Shown: positions 46,253 through 55,655 of the stretch, piece after piece | Layout: the number at the start of each line of letters is the position of its first letter | Numbering within the stretch: the first letter of the stretch is position 1 | Source: Mesorhizobium sp. | GTDB taxonomy: Bacteria > Pseudomonadota > Alphaproteobacteria > Rhizobiales > Rhizobiaceae | DNA: 64,000 bases | Reading direction: 5' to 3' | Assembly: GCA_027492275.1 (NCBI GenBank) | Contig: JAPUFC010000097.1 | Coordinates: forward strand, 32,720-96,719 | Position numbers and translations under genes: made by a program | The notes under the pieces: model-generated | What the model saw: only the letters and a program-made list of their open reading frames with translations | What the model was told of the DNA's origin: nothing | Databases searched by the model: none

Positions 46253-48034
46253 ATGGGCGAGAGCAGGCGCTATTTCCTCGATGTAAGGCGGTCCGTCTCC
46301 GGGCTCGGCTGGGCGCACAGGCTCAGTGAGCGCCAGGAGATGACGGCGCTGGCGATGGCGCAGAGCCGCGGCGTGCCGGACCTTATCGCGCGCGTGCTGG
46401 CGGGGCGGGGCGTCGATGCCGAGGGCGCGGAGCGCTTCCTCGCGCCGACGATCCGCGATCTTTTGCCCGATCCGGCCACGCTGACTGACATGGACGCCGC
46501 CGCCGCGCGGCTGGCCGATGCGGTGAAGCGCGGCGAGCGCGTCGCCGTCTTCGGCGACTACGACGTGGACGGCGCGGCCTCTTCGGCGCTGATGAAGCGC
46601 TTCCTGTCCCATTATGGCATCGAATCGGAAATCTACATTCCCGATCGCATCTTCGAGGGCTACGGCCCGAACCCCGAGGCCATGCGCGAGCTGGCGCGCC
46701 GCGCCTCGCTGATCGTCACCGTGGATTGCGGCACCAACAGCGCGCCGTCTATCGCGGCGGCGCGGGAGGCCGGCGCGGACGTCGTCGTGCTCGACCACCA
46801 TCAGGTCGGCGGCGACTTGCCGGCCGGAACGCCGGTGGTGAACCCCAACCGCGAGGACGATCTGTCGGGGCAGGGGCATCTGTGCGCCGCCGGGGTCGTG
46901 TTCCTGACGCTGGTGCAGACCGCCCGGCTGCTGCGCGGCGAATCCGGCCTGCCGCAGCCGCCCGATCTCCTGTCGCTGCTCGACCTCGTGGCGCTGGCGA
47001 CGGTGTGCGACGTGGTTCCTCTCACCGGCGTGAACCGCGCCTTCGTGGTCAAGGGTCTGCTGGTCGCGCGCCAGCAGAGCAATGTCGGCATGGCCGCGCT
47101 TGCGCGGGTGGCGCGCATCGGCGAGCCGCTCGGCACCTTTCACCTTTCCTTCCTTTTGGGGCCGCGCATCAATGCCGGCGGGCGCATCGGCGATGCGGCG
47201 CTGGGCAGCCGGCTCCTGGCCACCGACGATCCCGTCGAGGCCCAGAAGATCGCCGAGACGCTGGACCGTCTGAACCAGGAGCGGCAGGCGATGGAACAGG
47301 CCATGCTGGCCGCTGCGCGCGACGAGGCGGACGCCGAGCTGGCGCATGGCCACGGCCCCGCCGTGCTGGTCACCGCCAGCCCAGACTGGCACCCCGGCGT
47401 CGTCGGCCTGATCGCGGCGCGGCTGAAGGAATACGCGCGCCGCCCCGCCTTCGCCATCGCCTTCAACGCCAATGGCGTCGGCACCGGCTCGGGCCGCTCG
47501 GTCAGCGGCTTCGATCTCGGACGACTGGTGCGCGAGGCGGCCGCGCGCGGGCTGATCGTCAAGGGCGGCGGCCACGCCATGGCGGCCGGCATCACCGTCG
47601 AGCGGGAGAAGCTGGGGCATCTGCGGGCCTTCTTCGAGGAGCAGGCGGCGGCCGAGGTGCAGCGCCTGCGCGCCGAGGAAACCCTGCTCGTGGACGCCGC
47701 GCTCAGCGCCGAGGGCGCGACGCTCGACCTGCTGGACCGACTGGAACAGGCGGGCCCTTTCGGCTCGGGCCATCCGTCGCCGCTGTTCGTGCTGCCGCGT
47801 CACCGGCTGCTCGATGCCCGCCCGGTCGGCGCGAACCACATCCGCGCCGAGCTGCGCTCCGAGATCGGCGGCCGCATCCAGGTCATGGCCTTCCGCGCCG
47901 TCGACACCGAGCTCGGCAATTTCCTGATGAAGAACCGCGACCGGCCGCTGCACGTCGCCGGGACGCTGGGCGGCAACCACTGGAACGGCCAGCGCTCGGT
48001 GCAGTTTCGCGTGACCGATGTGGCCTCAGCCTAG
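46253..48034 (+). CDS. recJ: Single-stranded-DNA-specific 5'-3' exonuclease
   Basis: A 593-residue DHH-superfamily nuclease of recombinational and mismatch repair. Motifs I-IV appear as VAVFGDYDVDGAASSALM, SLIVTVDCGTNS, VVVLDHHQVGG and a distal GGHAMAAGI in the DHHA1 domain, followed by the C-terminal OB fold. Length is normal. It overlaps by 9 bp the 3' end of the convergent patatin-like gene. Confidence 0.96.
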   Translation: MGESRRYFLDVRRSVSGLGWAHRLSERQEMTALAMAQSRGVPDLIARVLAGRGVDAEGAERFLAPTIRDLLPDPATLTDMDAAAARLADAVKRGERVAVFGDYDVDGAASSALMKRFLSHYGIESEIYIPDRIFEGYGPNPEAMRELARRASLIVTVDCGTNSAPSIAAAREAGADVVVLDHHQVGGDLPAGTPVVNPNREDDLSGQGHLCAAGVVFLTLVQTARLLRGESGLPQPPDLLSLLDLVALATVCDVVPLTGVNRAFVVKGLLVARQQSNVGMAALARVARIGEPLGTFHLSFLLGPRINAGGRIGDAALGSRLLATDDPVEAQKIAETLDRLNQERQAMEQAMLAAARDEADAELAHGHGPAVLVTASPDWHPGVVGLIAARLKEYARRPAFAIAFNANGVGTGSGRSVSGFDLGRLVREAAARGLIVKGGGHAMAAGITVEREKLGHLRAFFEEQAAAEVQRLRAEETLLVDAALSAEGATLDLLDRLEQAGPFGSGHPSPLFVLPRHRLLDARPVGANHIRAELRSEIGGRIQVMAFRAVDTELGNFLMKNRDRPLHVAGTLGGNHWNGQRSVQFRVTDVASA

Positions 48035-48997
48035 AACGGCCTGCGCCCGCTCGATCTCCGGGATGCGCGCCTTCGTCGCTTCGTAGCCGAGCTGGATCGC
48101 CTCGTCGGCGCGGTGGAATTCGGTCAGCCCGATATGGCCGAGGCGCGGCTGCAGCGACAGGTCCGGCGGGTCGCCGGCCAGTCTGGCGCGCGAGATGCGG
48201 TCCTGGATGATGTTGAACGCCTCGACCATCACGCCCGTGATGCCCAGCCGCGTCTCGCGCGACTGCCGTTCCGCGTTGAAGCGCTCCGCCGTCGGCAGGT
48301 CCTGCCTGACCAGCAGGTCGCCGGCGTCGTGCTTGATGACCGCCGCGCGGCCGAACAGGTCGTAATGCAGGTTGACCGCGACCACGAGGCGCTGCTCGTA
48401 GGCGCGGCAGACGGAGACCGGAACGGGGTTGACCAGCGCCCCGTCCACCAGCACGCGCCCGTTGACCGTCACCGGCTCGAACACGCCGGGCAGGGCGTAG
48501 GAGGCGCGCATGGCGTTGATGAGCGAGCCGCTGGACAGCCAGATCTCGTGCCCGGTCCTGATTTCGGTGGCGACGCAGACGAACGGTTTCGGCAGATCCT
48601 CGAAACGAAGCCTGTCGAAATGCTCCTGCAGGCGGCCTGTCAGCCGCATGCCGCCGAGCAGGCCGGCGCCGCCGAGGCGGAAGTCCAAAAGGCCGAAGAT
48701 GCGCCGGCGCGTCAGGCTGCGCGCGAACTCCTCCAGCTCGTCCAGCTTGCCGGCCAGATAGCAGCCGCCGACGAGCGCGCCGATCGAGGTGCCGGCGATC
48801 ATCTCGACCTGGATGCCCGCTTCGTCGAGCGCGCGCAGCACGCCGATATGCGCCCAGCCGCGCGCCGCTCCGCCGCCCAACGCCAGCGCGATGCCGGTCT
48901 TGCGATCCTTCGAAGGGGTTTGCGCGCCGCCGGCCGAGGAGCGCTCCCCGGCGTCGTGAACGCCCGCCTGATGTCGCGATGAGCCCCAGTTGAGCAT
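48026..48997 (-). CDS. Patatin-like phospholipase family protein (RssA type)
   Basis: A 323-residue protein with the patatin fold. The oxyanion loop GGGAARGWAHIG, the nucleophile motif GTSIGAL (Ser in G-x-S-x-G) and the catalytic Asp in LVDGALVNPVP are intact, so it should be an active lipid acyl hydrolase. There is no signal peptide. The ATG at 48997 sits after GGCAGGGTGTG; a GTG lies one codon upstream. No functional partner is obvious; hisI follows upstream on the same strand after 75 bp. Confidence 0.92.
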   Translation of the reverse strand: MLNWGSSRHQAGVHDAGERSSAGGAQTPSKDRKTGIALALGGGAARGWAHIGVLRALDEAGIQVEMIAGTSIGALVGGCYLAGKLDELEEFARSLTRRRIFGLLDFRLGGAGLLGGMRLTGRLQEHFDRLRFEDLPKPFVCVATEIRTGHEIWLSSGSLINAMRASYALPGVFEPVTVNGRVLVDGALVNPVPVSVCRAYEQRLVVAVNLHYDLFGRAAVIKHDAGDLLVRQDLPTAERFNAERQSRETRLGITGVMVEAFNIIQDRISRARLAGDPPDLSLQPRLGHIGLTEFHRADEAIQLGYEATKARIPEIERAQAVLG

Positions 48998-49072
48998 CAC
49001 ACCCTGCCTTTCGTGTCATGAAGGGTAGACGCAGCCGGTATCAAAATCGTCAACCGTCCCGAAAGGTGGCTT

Positions 49073-49528
49073 TCAGGACTTGTCGTGTCCGTAAACGACG
49101 GCCGGATCGAACAGCTTCTCGCTGCCGTCATGGAGGAGCGTTGCATTGCCGCCTGAATCTAGGTGCACCGTGCGATAGAAGCAAGAACGGCGGCCCGTGT
49201 GGCAGGTGGCGTCGTTGCCGCCCACCTCGACCTTCAGCAGCACCACGTCCTGGTCGCAGTCGGTGCGGACTTCTCTCACGCGCTGGAGGTTTCCGGAGGT
49301 CTCGCCCTTCTTCCACAGCGAGGCGCGCGAGCGGGACCAGTAATGCGCGACGCCGGTTTCCAGCGTGAGCCGGAGCGCCTCGGCGTTCATATGCGCGACC
49401 ATCAGCACCACGCCGTCGGCGGCGTCGGCCACGACTGCTGTGATCAGGCCGTCCGCGCCGAAGCGCGGCGAAAAGGCGCTGCCTTCTTCCAGCGCCGTCT
49501 TGTCGGCGGAACCGTTCGGAGTGTTCAT
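49073..49528 (-). CDS. hisI: Phosphoribosyl-AMP cyclohydrolase
   Basis: A 151-residue metal-dependent enzyme of histidine synthesis (opens the purine ring of PR-AMP). It is the stand-alone HisI form without the HisE domain. The zinc/magnesium ligands are in [15 protein letters not shown] and [14 protein letters not shown], and [19 protein letters not shown] is the family signature. It lies downstream of folE (27-bp gap) on the same strand. The two are mechanistically related cyclohydrolases, but the pathways differ. Confidence 0.97.
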   Translation of the reverse strand: MNTPNGSADKTALEEGSAFSPRFGADGLITAVVADAADGVVLMVAHMNAEALRLTLETGVAHYWSRSRASLWKKGETSGNLQRVREVRTDCDQDVVLLKVEVGGNDATCHTGRRSCFYRTVHLDSGGNATLLHDGSEKLFDPAVVYGHDKS

Positions 49529-49555
49529 GGGAGCCGTCCGTGACCGGGAAGGGGC

Positions 49556-50194
49556 TCAGGCCGCCTTGCCGCCCCGCACCATGGTGATGAAGCGCACCTG
49601 CTCCTCCGGATGGTCGCGGAACGCGCCGGTGAAGGTCGAGGTCAGCGTGGTCGAGCCCTGCTTTTTGATGCCGCGCATGGCGATGCACATGTGCTCCGCC
49701 TCGATCATGACCGCCACGCCCCGCGGGTTGAGTACGTCCTGGATGACGCCGGCGATCTGCGCGGTGATCGATTCCTGCGTCTGGAGGCGATGCGCGAAGA
49801 TGTCGACCACGCGCGCGATCTTCGACAGGCCGACCACCTTGCCGTCCGGCAGGTAGCCGACATGCGCCTTGCCGATGATCGGCACCATGTGGTGCTCGCA
49901 ATGCGAATAGAACTGGATGTCGCGCACGATGACGAGGTCGTCGTAGCCGGCGACCTCCTCGAAGGTGCGGCCGAGCTCTTCCGCCGGGCACATGTCGTAG
50001 CCGTTGAACATCTCGCGGAACGCCGTCGCGACGCGGCGCGGCGTATCCACCAGCCCCTCGCGCCCGGGATCGTCACCGGTCCAGCGCAGCAAGACCTTCA
50101 CCGCCGCTTCCGCCTCTTCCTGCGTCGGCCGGTCGGTCACCGGCTTGTCCATGTAGGACGGCTGCGGCTTCAGCGTCTTCAAGCTGGCATCCAT
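49556..50194 (-). CDS. folE: GTP cyclohydrolase I
   Basis: A 212-residue enzyme that makes dihydroneopterin triphosphate for folate synthesis. It is type IA (FolE1): the zinc ligands Cys and His in [10 protein letters not shown] and Cys in [16 protein letters not shown] are all present, with [13 protein letters not shown] and RLQTQESIT. The ATG at 50194 follows GGGAG; the frame is open for 38 further codons, but these are not FolE-like. An inverted repeat lies 19 bp upstream of the start. Confidence 0.97.
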   Translation of the reverse strand: MDASLKTLKPQPSYMDKPVTDRPTQEEAEAAVKVLLRWTGDDPGREGLVDTPRRVATAFREMFNGYDMCPAEELGRTFEEVAGYDDLVIVRDIQFYSHCEHHMVPIIGKAHVGYLPDGKVVGLSKIARVVDIFAHRLQTQESITAQIAGVIQDVLNPRGVAVMIEAEHMCIAMRGIKKQGSTTLTSTFTGAFRDHPEEQVRFITMVRGGKAA

Positions 50195-50212
50195 GGAAAG
50201 GTGTCTCCCGTA

Positions 50213-50232
50213 GTTCCCTTCTACGAGGGAAC
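50213..50232. promoter_or_regulatory. Inverted repeat upstream of folE
   Basis: GTTCCCT (50213-50219) and AGGGAAC (50226-50232) form a 7-bp inverted repeat with a 6-nt centre, 19 bp before the folE start. It could be an operator or a leader hairpin. No regulator is evident nearby. Confidence 0.35.
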
Positions 50233-50399
50233 GAGTTGAACGGACCACAGCCTTGAGGAAGAAGCTGGGCGGCGCCGATGCGCCGGAGGCGGTTGCCTTG
50301 CCGAGCATGACGTCGGACCACTATATAGGATCATGGGTGGCAAATGAAAGCTGCGGCTGCACAAAGCTTGACCATCGTGCCGTCGGCAGAGAGAACAAA

Positions 50400-50846
50400 A
50401 TGATCGACGACGTCTACAATGCGAAAATTCTGGGCTTCGCCGGATCGATCGGCCGGCTGGGCCGGCTCGCGGACGCGGATGCCTCCGCCACCGCGCATTC
50501 GCGCCTGTGCGGCTCGACCGTCACCGTCGACCTCAAGATGAAGGACGGCGTCGTCACCGATTTCGCGCATGAGGTGAAGGCTTGCGCGCTGGGCCAGGCG
50601 TCGTCCTCGATCATGGCGAGCCATGTCGTGGGCGCGTCCGCCGACGAGCTGAAAGCCGTTCGCGAGACGATGCGCAGGATGCTGAAGGAGAACGGCCCGG
50701 CGCCGCAGGGCCGTTTCGAGGACCTGAGATATCTGGAGCCGGTGCGCGACTACAAGGCCCGCCATGCGTCAACCCTCCTGACCTTCGACGCCGTGGTCGA
50801 CGCCATTGGCCAGATCGAGCGGCGCGACGCCGGCAAGGCTGCGTGA
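50400..50846 (+). CDS. IscU/SufU-like iron-sulfur scaffold-family protein
   Basis: A 148-residue NifU_N-domain protein. Two of the three scaffold cysteines are conserved, Cys37 (RLCGSTVTV) and Cys62 (KACALGQASSS), but the third position is not: the expected C-terminal Cys region reads KARHASTLLTF with His122 and no cysteine. It may be a carrier or a divergent scaffold rather than a standard IscU. The start is the ATG at 50400. It is divergent from folE and followed 11 bp later by the HEPN/MNT toxin-antitoxin pair. Confidence 0.85.
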   Translation: MIDDVYNAKILGFAGSIGRLGRLADADASATAHSRLCGSTVTVDLKMKDGVVTDFAHEVKACALGQASSSIMASHVVGASADELKAVRETMRRMLKENGPAPQGRFEDLRYLEPVRDYKARHASTLLTFDAVVDAIGQIERRDAGKAA

Positions 50847-50857
50847 GGGAGGCCGCC

Positions 50858-51148
50858 ATGCGCCCGTCGGAAGCTCTGGCAAGGCATCGCGACGAGGTGC
50901 TCGCCATACTCGCGCGCTATCCGGTGAGCAATCCGCGCATCTTCGGCTCGGTGGCGCGGGGCGAGGACAGGGAGGGCAGCGATCTGGACATGGTGGTCGA
51001 TGCGGTTGGCCCGTTTTCCTATTTTGACATGGCGGACCTGGCAATCGATCTGGAGCGGCTGCTCGGCTGTCCGATCGATATCGGGACGGCCAGAAGCCTG
51101 AGGGCCGACGTGGCGCGAAATGCCACCACGGATCTCCGGCCTGTCTGA
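50858..51148 (+). CDS. mntA: MntA-type nucleotidyltransferase antitoxin
   Basis: A 96-residue minimal nucleotidyltransferase with the exact family motif G30-S31-x10-D42-x-D44 (FGSVARGEDREGSDLDMVV). In characterised HEPN/MNT pairs the antitoxin adds AMP groups to a tyrosine of the HEPN toxin and so silences it. The ATG follows GGGAGG. Its TGA overlaps the ATG of the HEPN gene by 1 bp (TGATG), so the pair is co-translated. It sits 11 bp after the IscU-like gene. Confidence 0.9.
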   Translation: MRPSEALARHRDEVLAILARYPVSNPRIFGSVARGEDREGSDLDMVVDAVGPFSYFDMADLAIDLERLLGCPIDIGTARSLRADVARNATTDLRPV

Positions 51149-51504
51149 TGGCCAGGCAATCCCGCCCGGTCGAGTTCTGGCTCGAGCAGGTCTTGCTGTC
51201 TGCGCATCGCCTGCAGGACCACCTGCAAGGGTATTCCCAGGAACGGTTCGTCGCCGACGACATCGCCATTGACGCCGCAAGCTGGTGCATCGCCTGTATC
51301 GGAGAAGCGTGCGGCAAGGTTCTGGAGGTGTCGCCCGGTTTCGATGCCGACCATCCCCTTTTGCGTATCAGGCAGGCCTACGCAGCCCGCAACCGATATG
51401 TTCACGGCTATTTCGATCTCGATGCGGACCAGGTGTGGGATACGGCAAGCCGGGCTGTGCCGGAACTGGCCGACGGGATACGCAAGTTTCTGGACGGACG
51501 TTGA
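51148..51504 (+). CDS. hepT: HepT-type HEPN toxin
   Basis: A 118-residue all-helical HEPN-domain protein, the predicted RNase toxin of a type VII HEPN/MNT toxin-antitoxin system. The catalytic R-x4-H-x-Y motif is intact (Arg81, His86, Tyr88 in RNRYVHGY), and Tyr88 is the residue type that MntA-like antitoxins AMPylate. It overlaps the antitoxin gene by 1 bp and the yidD start by 4 bp. The pair seems to be an insertion between the IscU-like gene and yidD-thrS. Confidence 0.9.
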   Translation: MARQSRPVEFWLEQVLLSAHRLQDHLQGYSQERFVADDIAIDAASWCIACIGEACGKVLEVSPGFDADHPLLRIRQAYAARNRYVHGYFDLDADQVWDTASRAVPELADGIRKFLDGR

Positions 51505-51833
51505 AAGCCGCGTCCCGCAACTACGCCGGCCCATGGCCGAAGACGCCGGGACGATTGCTGGGCATGGGCCTTGTCCGGCTCTATCAGCTCACCCTGTCCG
51601 GTTTCGTCGGCAATTCCTGCCGCCATCTGCCGACCTGCTCGGAATATGCCTACGAGGCGATCGCGCGCCATGGCCTTTGGGCCGGCGGCTTCATGGGGCT
51701 GTTCCGCGTCATGCGCTGCGGGCCGGGCGGCACGCACGGCATCGACAACGTGCCGGAGCGGCTGGAGCCGCGCTATCGCTGGTTCATGCCGTGGCGCTAT
51801 TGGCGCATCGGAAAACACCGCTGCGGTGACTGA
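51501..51833 (+). CDS. yidD: Membrane protein insertion efficiency factor YidD
   Basis: A 110-residue YidD homologue, thought to aid YidC-dependent membrane protein insertion. The conserved core is LVRLYQLTLSGFVGNSCRHLPTCSEYAYEAI, with GGTHGIDNVPE after it. The N-terminal extension RNYAGPWPKTPGRLLG is also typical of rhizobial YidD, so the start is put at the TTG at 51501, whose TTGA overlaps the HEPN stop codon by 4 bp. An ATG at 51564 would give a shorter protein. yidD is usually beside rpmH-rnpA in other bacteria; here it precedes thrS. Confidence 0.9.
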   Translation: MKAASRNYAGPWPKTPGRLLGMGLVRLYQLTLSGFVGNSCRHLPTCSEYAYEAIARHGLWAGGFMGLFRVMRCGPGGTHGIDNVPERLEPRYRWFMPWRYWRIGKHRCGD

Positions 51834-51937
51834 GCCGCTTTACGGCCCGCGCATCTGCGTCTAGAAAACCGCCCGCCGGAGAATGGACCCGGCCAGACCC
51901 ACCCGCGCTCGTTTGCGGGACTGGATAGGAGCAGACG

Positions 51938-53905
51938 ATGTCCGACGTTTCCCTCACTTTCCCCGATGGCTCCGCTCGCGCCTATGCCGCCGCGACGACC
52001 GGCGCGGCGCTGGCCGAATCCATCTCGAAGTCGCTCGCCAAGAAGGCCGTCGCCTACACGCTGGACGGCACCGTGCGCGACCTGTCCGAACCGCTCGGCC
52101 GGGGCGGCAGGGTCGAGATCATCACCCGCGACGATCCGCGCGCGCTGGAACTGATCCGCCACGACGCCGCCCACGTGCTGGCCGAGGCCGTGCAGGAGCT
52201 GTGGCCCGGCACGCAGGTGACGATCGGCCCGGTGATCGAGAACGGATTCTATTACGATTTCGCGCGCAACGAGCCGTTCACGCCCGACGATTTCCCCGCC
52301 ATCGAGAAGAAGATGCGCGAGATCATCGGCCGCAACAAACCGTTCACGAAACAGGTCTGGGACCGCGACCGCGCCAAAAAAGTGTTCCGCGACAAGGGCG
52401 AGGCCTACAAGGTCGAGCTGATCGACGCGATTCCGGACGATCAGGACCTGAAGATCTATTTCCAGGGCGACTGGTTCGATCTCTGTCGCGGCCCGCACAT
52501 GGCATCCACCGGGCAGATCGGCAACGCCTTCAAGCTGATGAAAGTGGCGGGCGCCTACTGGCGCGGCGATTCCAACAACCCGATGCTGACGCGCATCTAC
52601 GGCACGGCCTGGGCCGACCAGGCCGAACTCGACGCCTATCTCCACATGCTGGAGGAGGCCGAGAAGCGCGACCATCGCCGCATCGGCCGCGAGATGGACC
52701 TGTTCCATTTCCAGGAGGAGGGCCCCGGCGTCGTCTTCTGGCATTCGAAGGGCTGGAAAGTGTTCCAGAACCTCGTCGCCTACATGCGCCGCCGGCTGAA
52801 AGGCGACTATCAGGAGGTGAACGCGCCGCAGGTGCTGAACCATTCCCTTTGGGAGACCTCCGGCCATTGGGGCTGGTACCGGGAGAACATGTTCGCGGTG
52901 CAGTCGGCCGGCGAGGAGGCGGAGGACAAGCGCGTCTTCGCGCTGAAGCCGATGAACTGCCCCGGCCATGTGCAGATCTTCAAGCACGGCCTGAAATCCT
53001 ACCGCGAACTTCCGATCCGGCTTGCCGAATTCGGCACGGTGCATCGCTACGAGCCGTCCGGCGCGCTGCACGGGCTGATGCGCGTGCGCGGCTTCACGCA
53101 GGACGACGCGCACATCTTCTGCACGGAAGAGCAGATGGCCGCCGAGTGCCTGAAGATCAACGATTTGATCCTGTCGGTCTACGAGGATTTCGGCTTCGAG
53201 GAGATCGTCGTCAAGCTGTCGACCCGGCCCGAGAAGCGCGTCGGCTCCGACGAGCTGTGGGACCGCGCCGAGACGGTGATGACCGACGTGCTGCAACAGA
53301 TCGAGGCGCAGGCCGGCGGCCGCATCAAGACCGGCATCCTGCCGGGCGAGGGTGCGTTCTACGGGCCGAAGTTCGAATACACGCTGAAGGACGCAATCGG
53401 CCGCGAATGGCAGTGCGGCACCACGCAGGTCGACTTCAACCTGCCGGAGCGGTTCGGCGCTTTCTACATCGGCGCCGATTCGGAGAAGAAGCAGCCGGTG
53501 ATGATCCACCGCGCCATCTGCGGCTCGATCGAGCGCTTCATCGGCATCCTGATCGAGAACTTCGCCGGCCACTTCCCGCTCTGGCTGGCGCCGGTGCAGG
53601 TCGTGGTGGCGACGATCACCTCGGACGCCGACGGCTATGCCGGTGATGTCGCCAGGCGACTGCGCGATGCCGGCCTGTCGGTCGAGACCGATCTGCGCAA
53701 CGAGAAGATCAACTACAAGGTGCGCGAGCACAGCCTGGCAAAGGTGCCTGTCATCCTCGTCTGCGGCCGCCGCGAGGCGGAGGAAGCGACCGTGAACCTG
53801 CGCCGCCTCGGCTCGCGCGACCAGCAGTCGCTGACGCTCGATGAGGCGGTGGCGCAACTGGCGGCGGAAGCGGTGCCGCCGGATTTGCGCAGAAAGGGCG
53901 AATAG
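51938..53905 (+). CDS. thrS: Threonyl-tRNA synthetase
   Basis: A 655-residue class II synthetase. It has an N-terminal TGS domain (1-62), the N2 editing domain with [12 protein letters not shown] and [11 protein letters not shown], the catalytic core with the zinc-binding MNCPGH motif, motif 2 [25 protein letters not shown] and motif 3 around [11 protein letters not shown], and the anticodon-binding domain (about 545-640). The ATG follows TAGGAGCAGACG. The 104-bp leader shows no T-box or other obvious regulatory fold. Confidence 0.97.
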   Translation: MSDVSLTFPDGSARAYAAATTGAALAESISKSLAKKAVAYTLDGTVRDLSEPLGRGGRVEIITRDDPRALELIRHDAAHVLAEAVQELWPGTQVTIGPVIENGFYYDFARNEPFTPDDFPAIEKKMREIIGRNKPFTKQVWDRDRAKKVFRDKGEAYKVELIDAIPDDQDLKIYFQGDWFDLCRGPHMASTGQIGNAFKLMKVAGAYWRGDSNNPMLTRIYGTAWADQAELDAYLHMLEEAEKRDHRRIGREMDLFHFQEEGPGVVFWHSKGWKVFQNLVAYMRRRLKGDYQEVNAPQVLNHSLWETSGHWGWYRENMFAVQSAGEEAEDKRVFALKPMNCPGHVQIFKHGLKSYRELPIRLAEFGTVHRYEPSGALHGLMRVRGFTQDDAHIFCTEEQMAAECLKINDLILSVYEDFGFEEIVVKLSTRPEKRVGSDELWDRAETVMTDVLQQIEAQAGGRIKTGILPGEGAFYGPKFEYTLKDAIGREWQCGTTQVDFNLPERFGAFYIGADSEKKQPVMIHRAICGSIERFIGILIENFAGHFPLWLAPVQVVVATITSDADGYAGDVARRLRDAGLSVETDLRNEKINYKVREHSLAKVPVILVCGRREAEEATVNLRRLGSRDQQSLTLDEAVAQLAAEAVPPDLRRKGE

Positions 53906-53976
53906 GAGCGAGCAGCGAATAGGGAGCAGCCAATAGAGACGAAGTCAGCTTGGCTTCGCTATTCGCTACTTCCCTC
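53900..53976. repeat. GCGAATAG-type intergenic repeat after thrS
   Basis: The short space after thrS is built from variants of a GCGAATAG/GGGAGCAG word, with an inverted pair AGCGAATAG (53914-53922) and CTATTCGCT (53959-53967). From memory, low-complexity words of this kind are scattered between genes in Mesorhizobium-like genomes. The inverted pair could act as a terminator between thrS and the convergent gene. Confidence 0.5.
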
Positions 53977-54943
53977 AATCCGCGCCTTCGATCGTGTCCG
54001 CCGAATTCGCCTCGATGGCCAGGACCTCGACCTCCTGGTTGCGGCCGGCTTCCACCGTGAAGTCGCGCTGGTAGATGCGGTCGCGGTTCTTGGCGATGAA
54101 GGTGTAGTCGCCCTCGGCTAGCACGACCGAGGCATAGGCGCCGACGATCTCGCGCACGGGATCGCCCGATTCGGCCAGGATCGACCACGACGTATCGGCG
54201 ATGGCCTCGCCGCCGGCCTCGCGCACCAGCTTGATCGTCAGTTCCGCCGCGTGATGCTCGACGGTCGCCTCGGTCAGCTTGCCGGCCTCGACGCGGATGT
54301 CGGAGCGGATCACCGCGTTGACCGAGCCGTAGGTGGAGACGACATGGTAGGTGCCGGCGTTGAGCCGCACCACCGTGTTCGGGCTGACGTCGGGGATAAT
54401 CAGCGCGCGCTCGCCGGTGGCGTCGGCCTGCTCGTCGTAGATCGAGAATTTCAGCTTGGCGGCGGGTATGCGCACGCCGCCCGTCAGCACGGCGTCGAGC
54501 TTGAGCCCGCCGGCGTCGAGCACGAGATTTTCGCGGCCGCCCTGGCGCCCGACCGTGATGCGCTTGGTCGCCCCGGCGCGGCCGAAGGCGGCATGCACGA
54601 GATAGGTGCCCGGATCGAGATGGAAGGTGCTGGAGCCGCCCTGCGCGGTCGCCACCAGGGGCAGCTTGCCGTTCGCCTCCGGCTCCGGCTTGAACACGCG
54701 CCACACCAGCCCGCGGCTGATGTCCTCGCCCGTCTCCGTCAGCTTGGCCGTCAGCGTCACGCTGCGTGCCTGGCCTGCCGCCAGCGAGGACGCGCTGCCC
54801 GAAGGGGCGTAGCTGTTGCCGTCGGGAAGCTGGATCGCGGGCAGCGTCACGCCGTTGTCCTGCGCGCTGACCAGAGCGGGCAGGACGGTGAAGACGGCCG
54901 TCGCGACGACGACGGCGAAAAGTCGAAGACCCCCGACGATCAT
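53975..54943 (-). CDS. Exported protein with repeated beta-sandwich segments, function unknown
   Basis: A 322-residue protein with a signal peptide (1 to about 28, LPALVSAQ). The mature part has three similar segments with the pattern of Ig-like or carboxypeptidase-regulatory beta-sandwiches: STFHLDPGTYLVHAAFGRAGATKRITV, VVRLNAGTYHVVSTYGSVNAVIRSDIRVEAG and SVVLAEGDYTFIAKNRDRIYQRDFTVEAG. Each ends with a polar strand and a V-E-A-G or V-G-R turn. No catalytic motif is seen. The start is the ATG at 54943 after AAGGCAAGGC. It is probably a periplasmic or surface structural protein; I do not recognise a named family. Confidence 0.82.
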   Translation of the reverse strand: MIVGGLRLFAVVVATAVFTVLPALVSAQDNGVTLPAIQLPDGNSYAPSGSASSLAAGQARSVTLTAKLTETGEDISRGLVWRVFKPEPEANGKLPLVATAQGGSSTFHLDPGTYLVHAAFGRAGATKRITVGRQGGRENLVLDAGGLKLDAVLTGGVRIPAAKLKFSIYDEQADATGERALIIPDVSPNTVVRLNAGTYHVVSTYGSVNAVIRSDIRVEAGKLTEATVEHHAAELTIKLVREAGGEAIADTSWSILAESGDPVREIVGAYASVVLAEGDYTFIAKNRDRIYQRDFTVEAGRNQEVEVLAIEANSADTIEGAD

Positions 54944-55063
54944 GCCTTGCCTTGAAGCAGGGCGCGGTGGCAATTTCAAGGCCGTTCTCGCCGGCTGCGG
55001 CCGGCCCGCCAAGGCGCGCCGCCCCGGTCGCGCATCGGCTGTCACGCAGGAGTTTTCCGGAAA

Positions 55064-55648
55064 ATGGCGTCGTCCGTCATCGACTTTTTGCTCAGCCGGG
55101 CGTCCGCGCCGATCCACGAACTGAAGGAACCCGCGCCGAGCGAGGCGGAGTTGCGCACCATCCTCACCGCCGCGTCCCGCGTGCCCGATCACGGCCGGCT
55201 CGTGCCGTGGCGGTTCATCATCTATCGCGGCGAGGCGCGTCACCGCGTCGGCGAACTGCTGGCCGAGCTTGCCGAGAGGCGCGAGGGGCCGCTCGGCGAA
55301 GGCCGCCGCCAGCAGGAGCTGACCCGATTCGCGCGCGCGCCGATGGTGATCGGCGTCGTGTCCTGTCCCAAGGACAGCCCGAAGATCCCGCAATGGGAGA
55401 TGCTGCTGTCCGGCGGCATGGCGGCTCATTCGCTGGCGCTGGCCGCCAACGCGCTCGGCTACGGCACCAACCTGATCACCAACTGGTATTCCGACGTGCC
55501 CGAAGGCAGGGCGATTCTCGGCTTGGAGCCGCACGAGCGCGTGGTCGGCTTCGTCCATGTCGGCAGCTATGCCGGTACGCCGCTCGAACGCCCGCGCCCG
55601 GACCTCGCCGGCCTGGTCAGCGACTATTCCGGACCGAAGGACAGCTAG
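55064..55648 (+). CDS. Nitroreductase-family flavoprotein
   Basis: A 194-residue FMN-binding oxidoreductase of the nitroreductase fold, YdjA-like in length. FMN-binding segments are ASRVPDHGRLVPWRFIIYRG and the C-terminal GLEPHERVVGFVHVGSY; MLLSGGMAAHSLALAANALGYGTNLIT is the central helix. It probably reduces nitro or quinone compounds with NAD(P)H; the real substrate is unknown. It is divergent from the exported beta-sandwich gene, with 120 bp between starts. Confidence 0.9.
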   Translation: MASSVIDFLLSRASAPIHELKEPAPSEAELRTILTAASRVPDHGRLVPWRFIIYRGEARHRVGELLAELAERREGPLGEGRRQQELTRFARAPMVIGVVSCPKDSPKIPQWEMLLSGGMAAHSLALAANALGYGTNLITNWYSDVPEGRAILGLEPHERVVGFVHVGSYAGTPLERPRPDLAGLVSDYSGPKDS

Positions 55649-55655
55649 GGACGGG

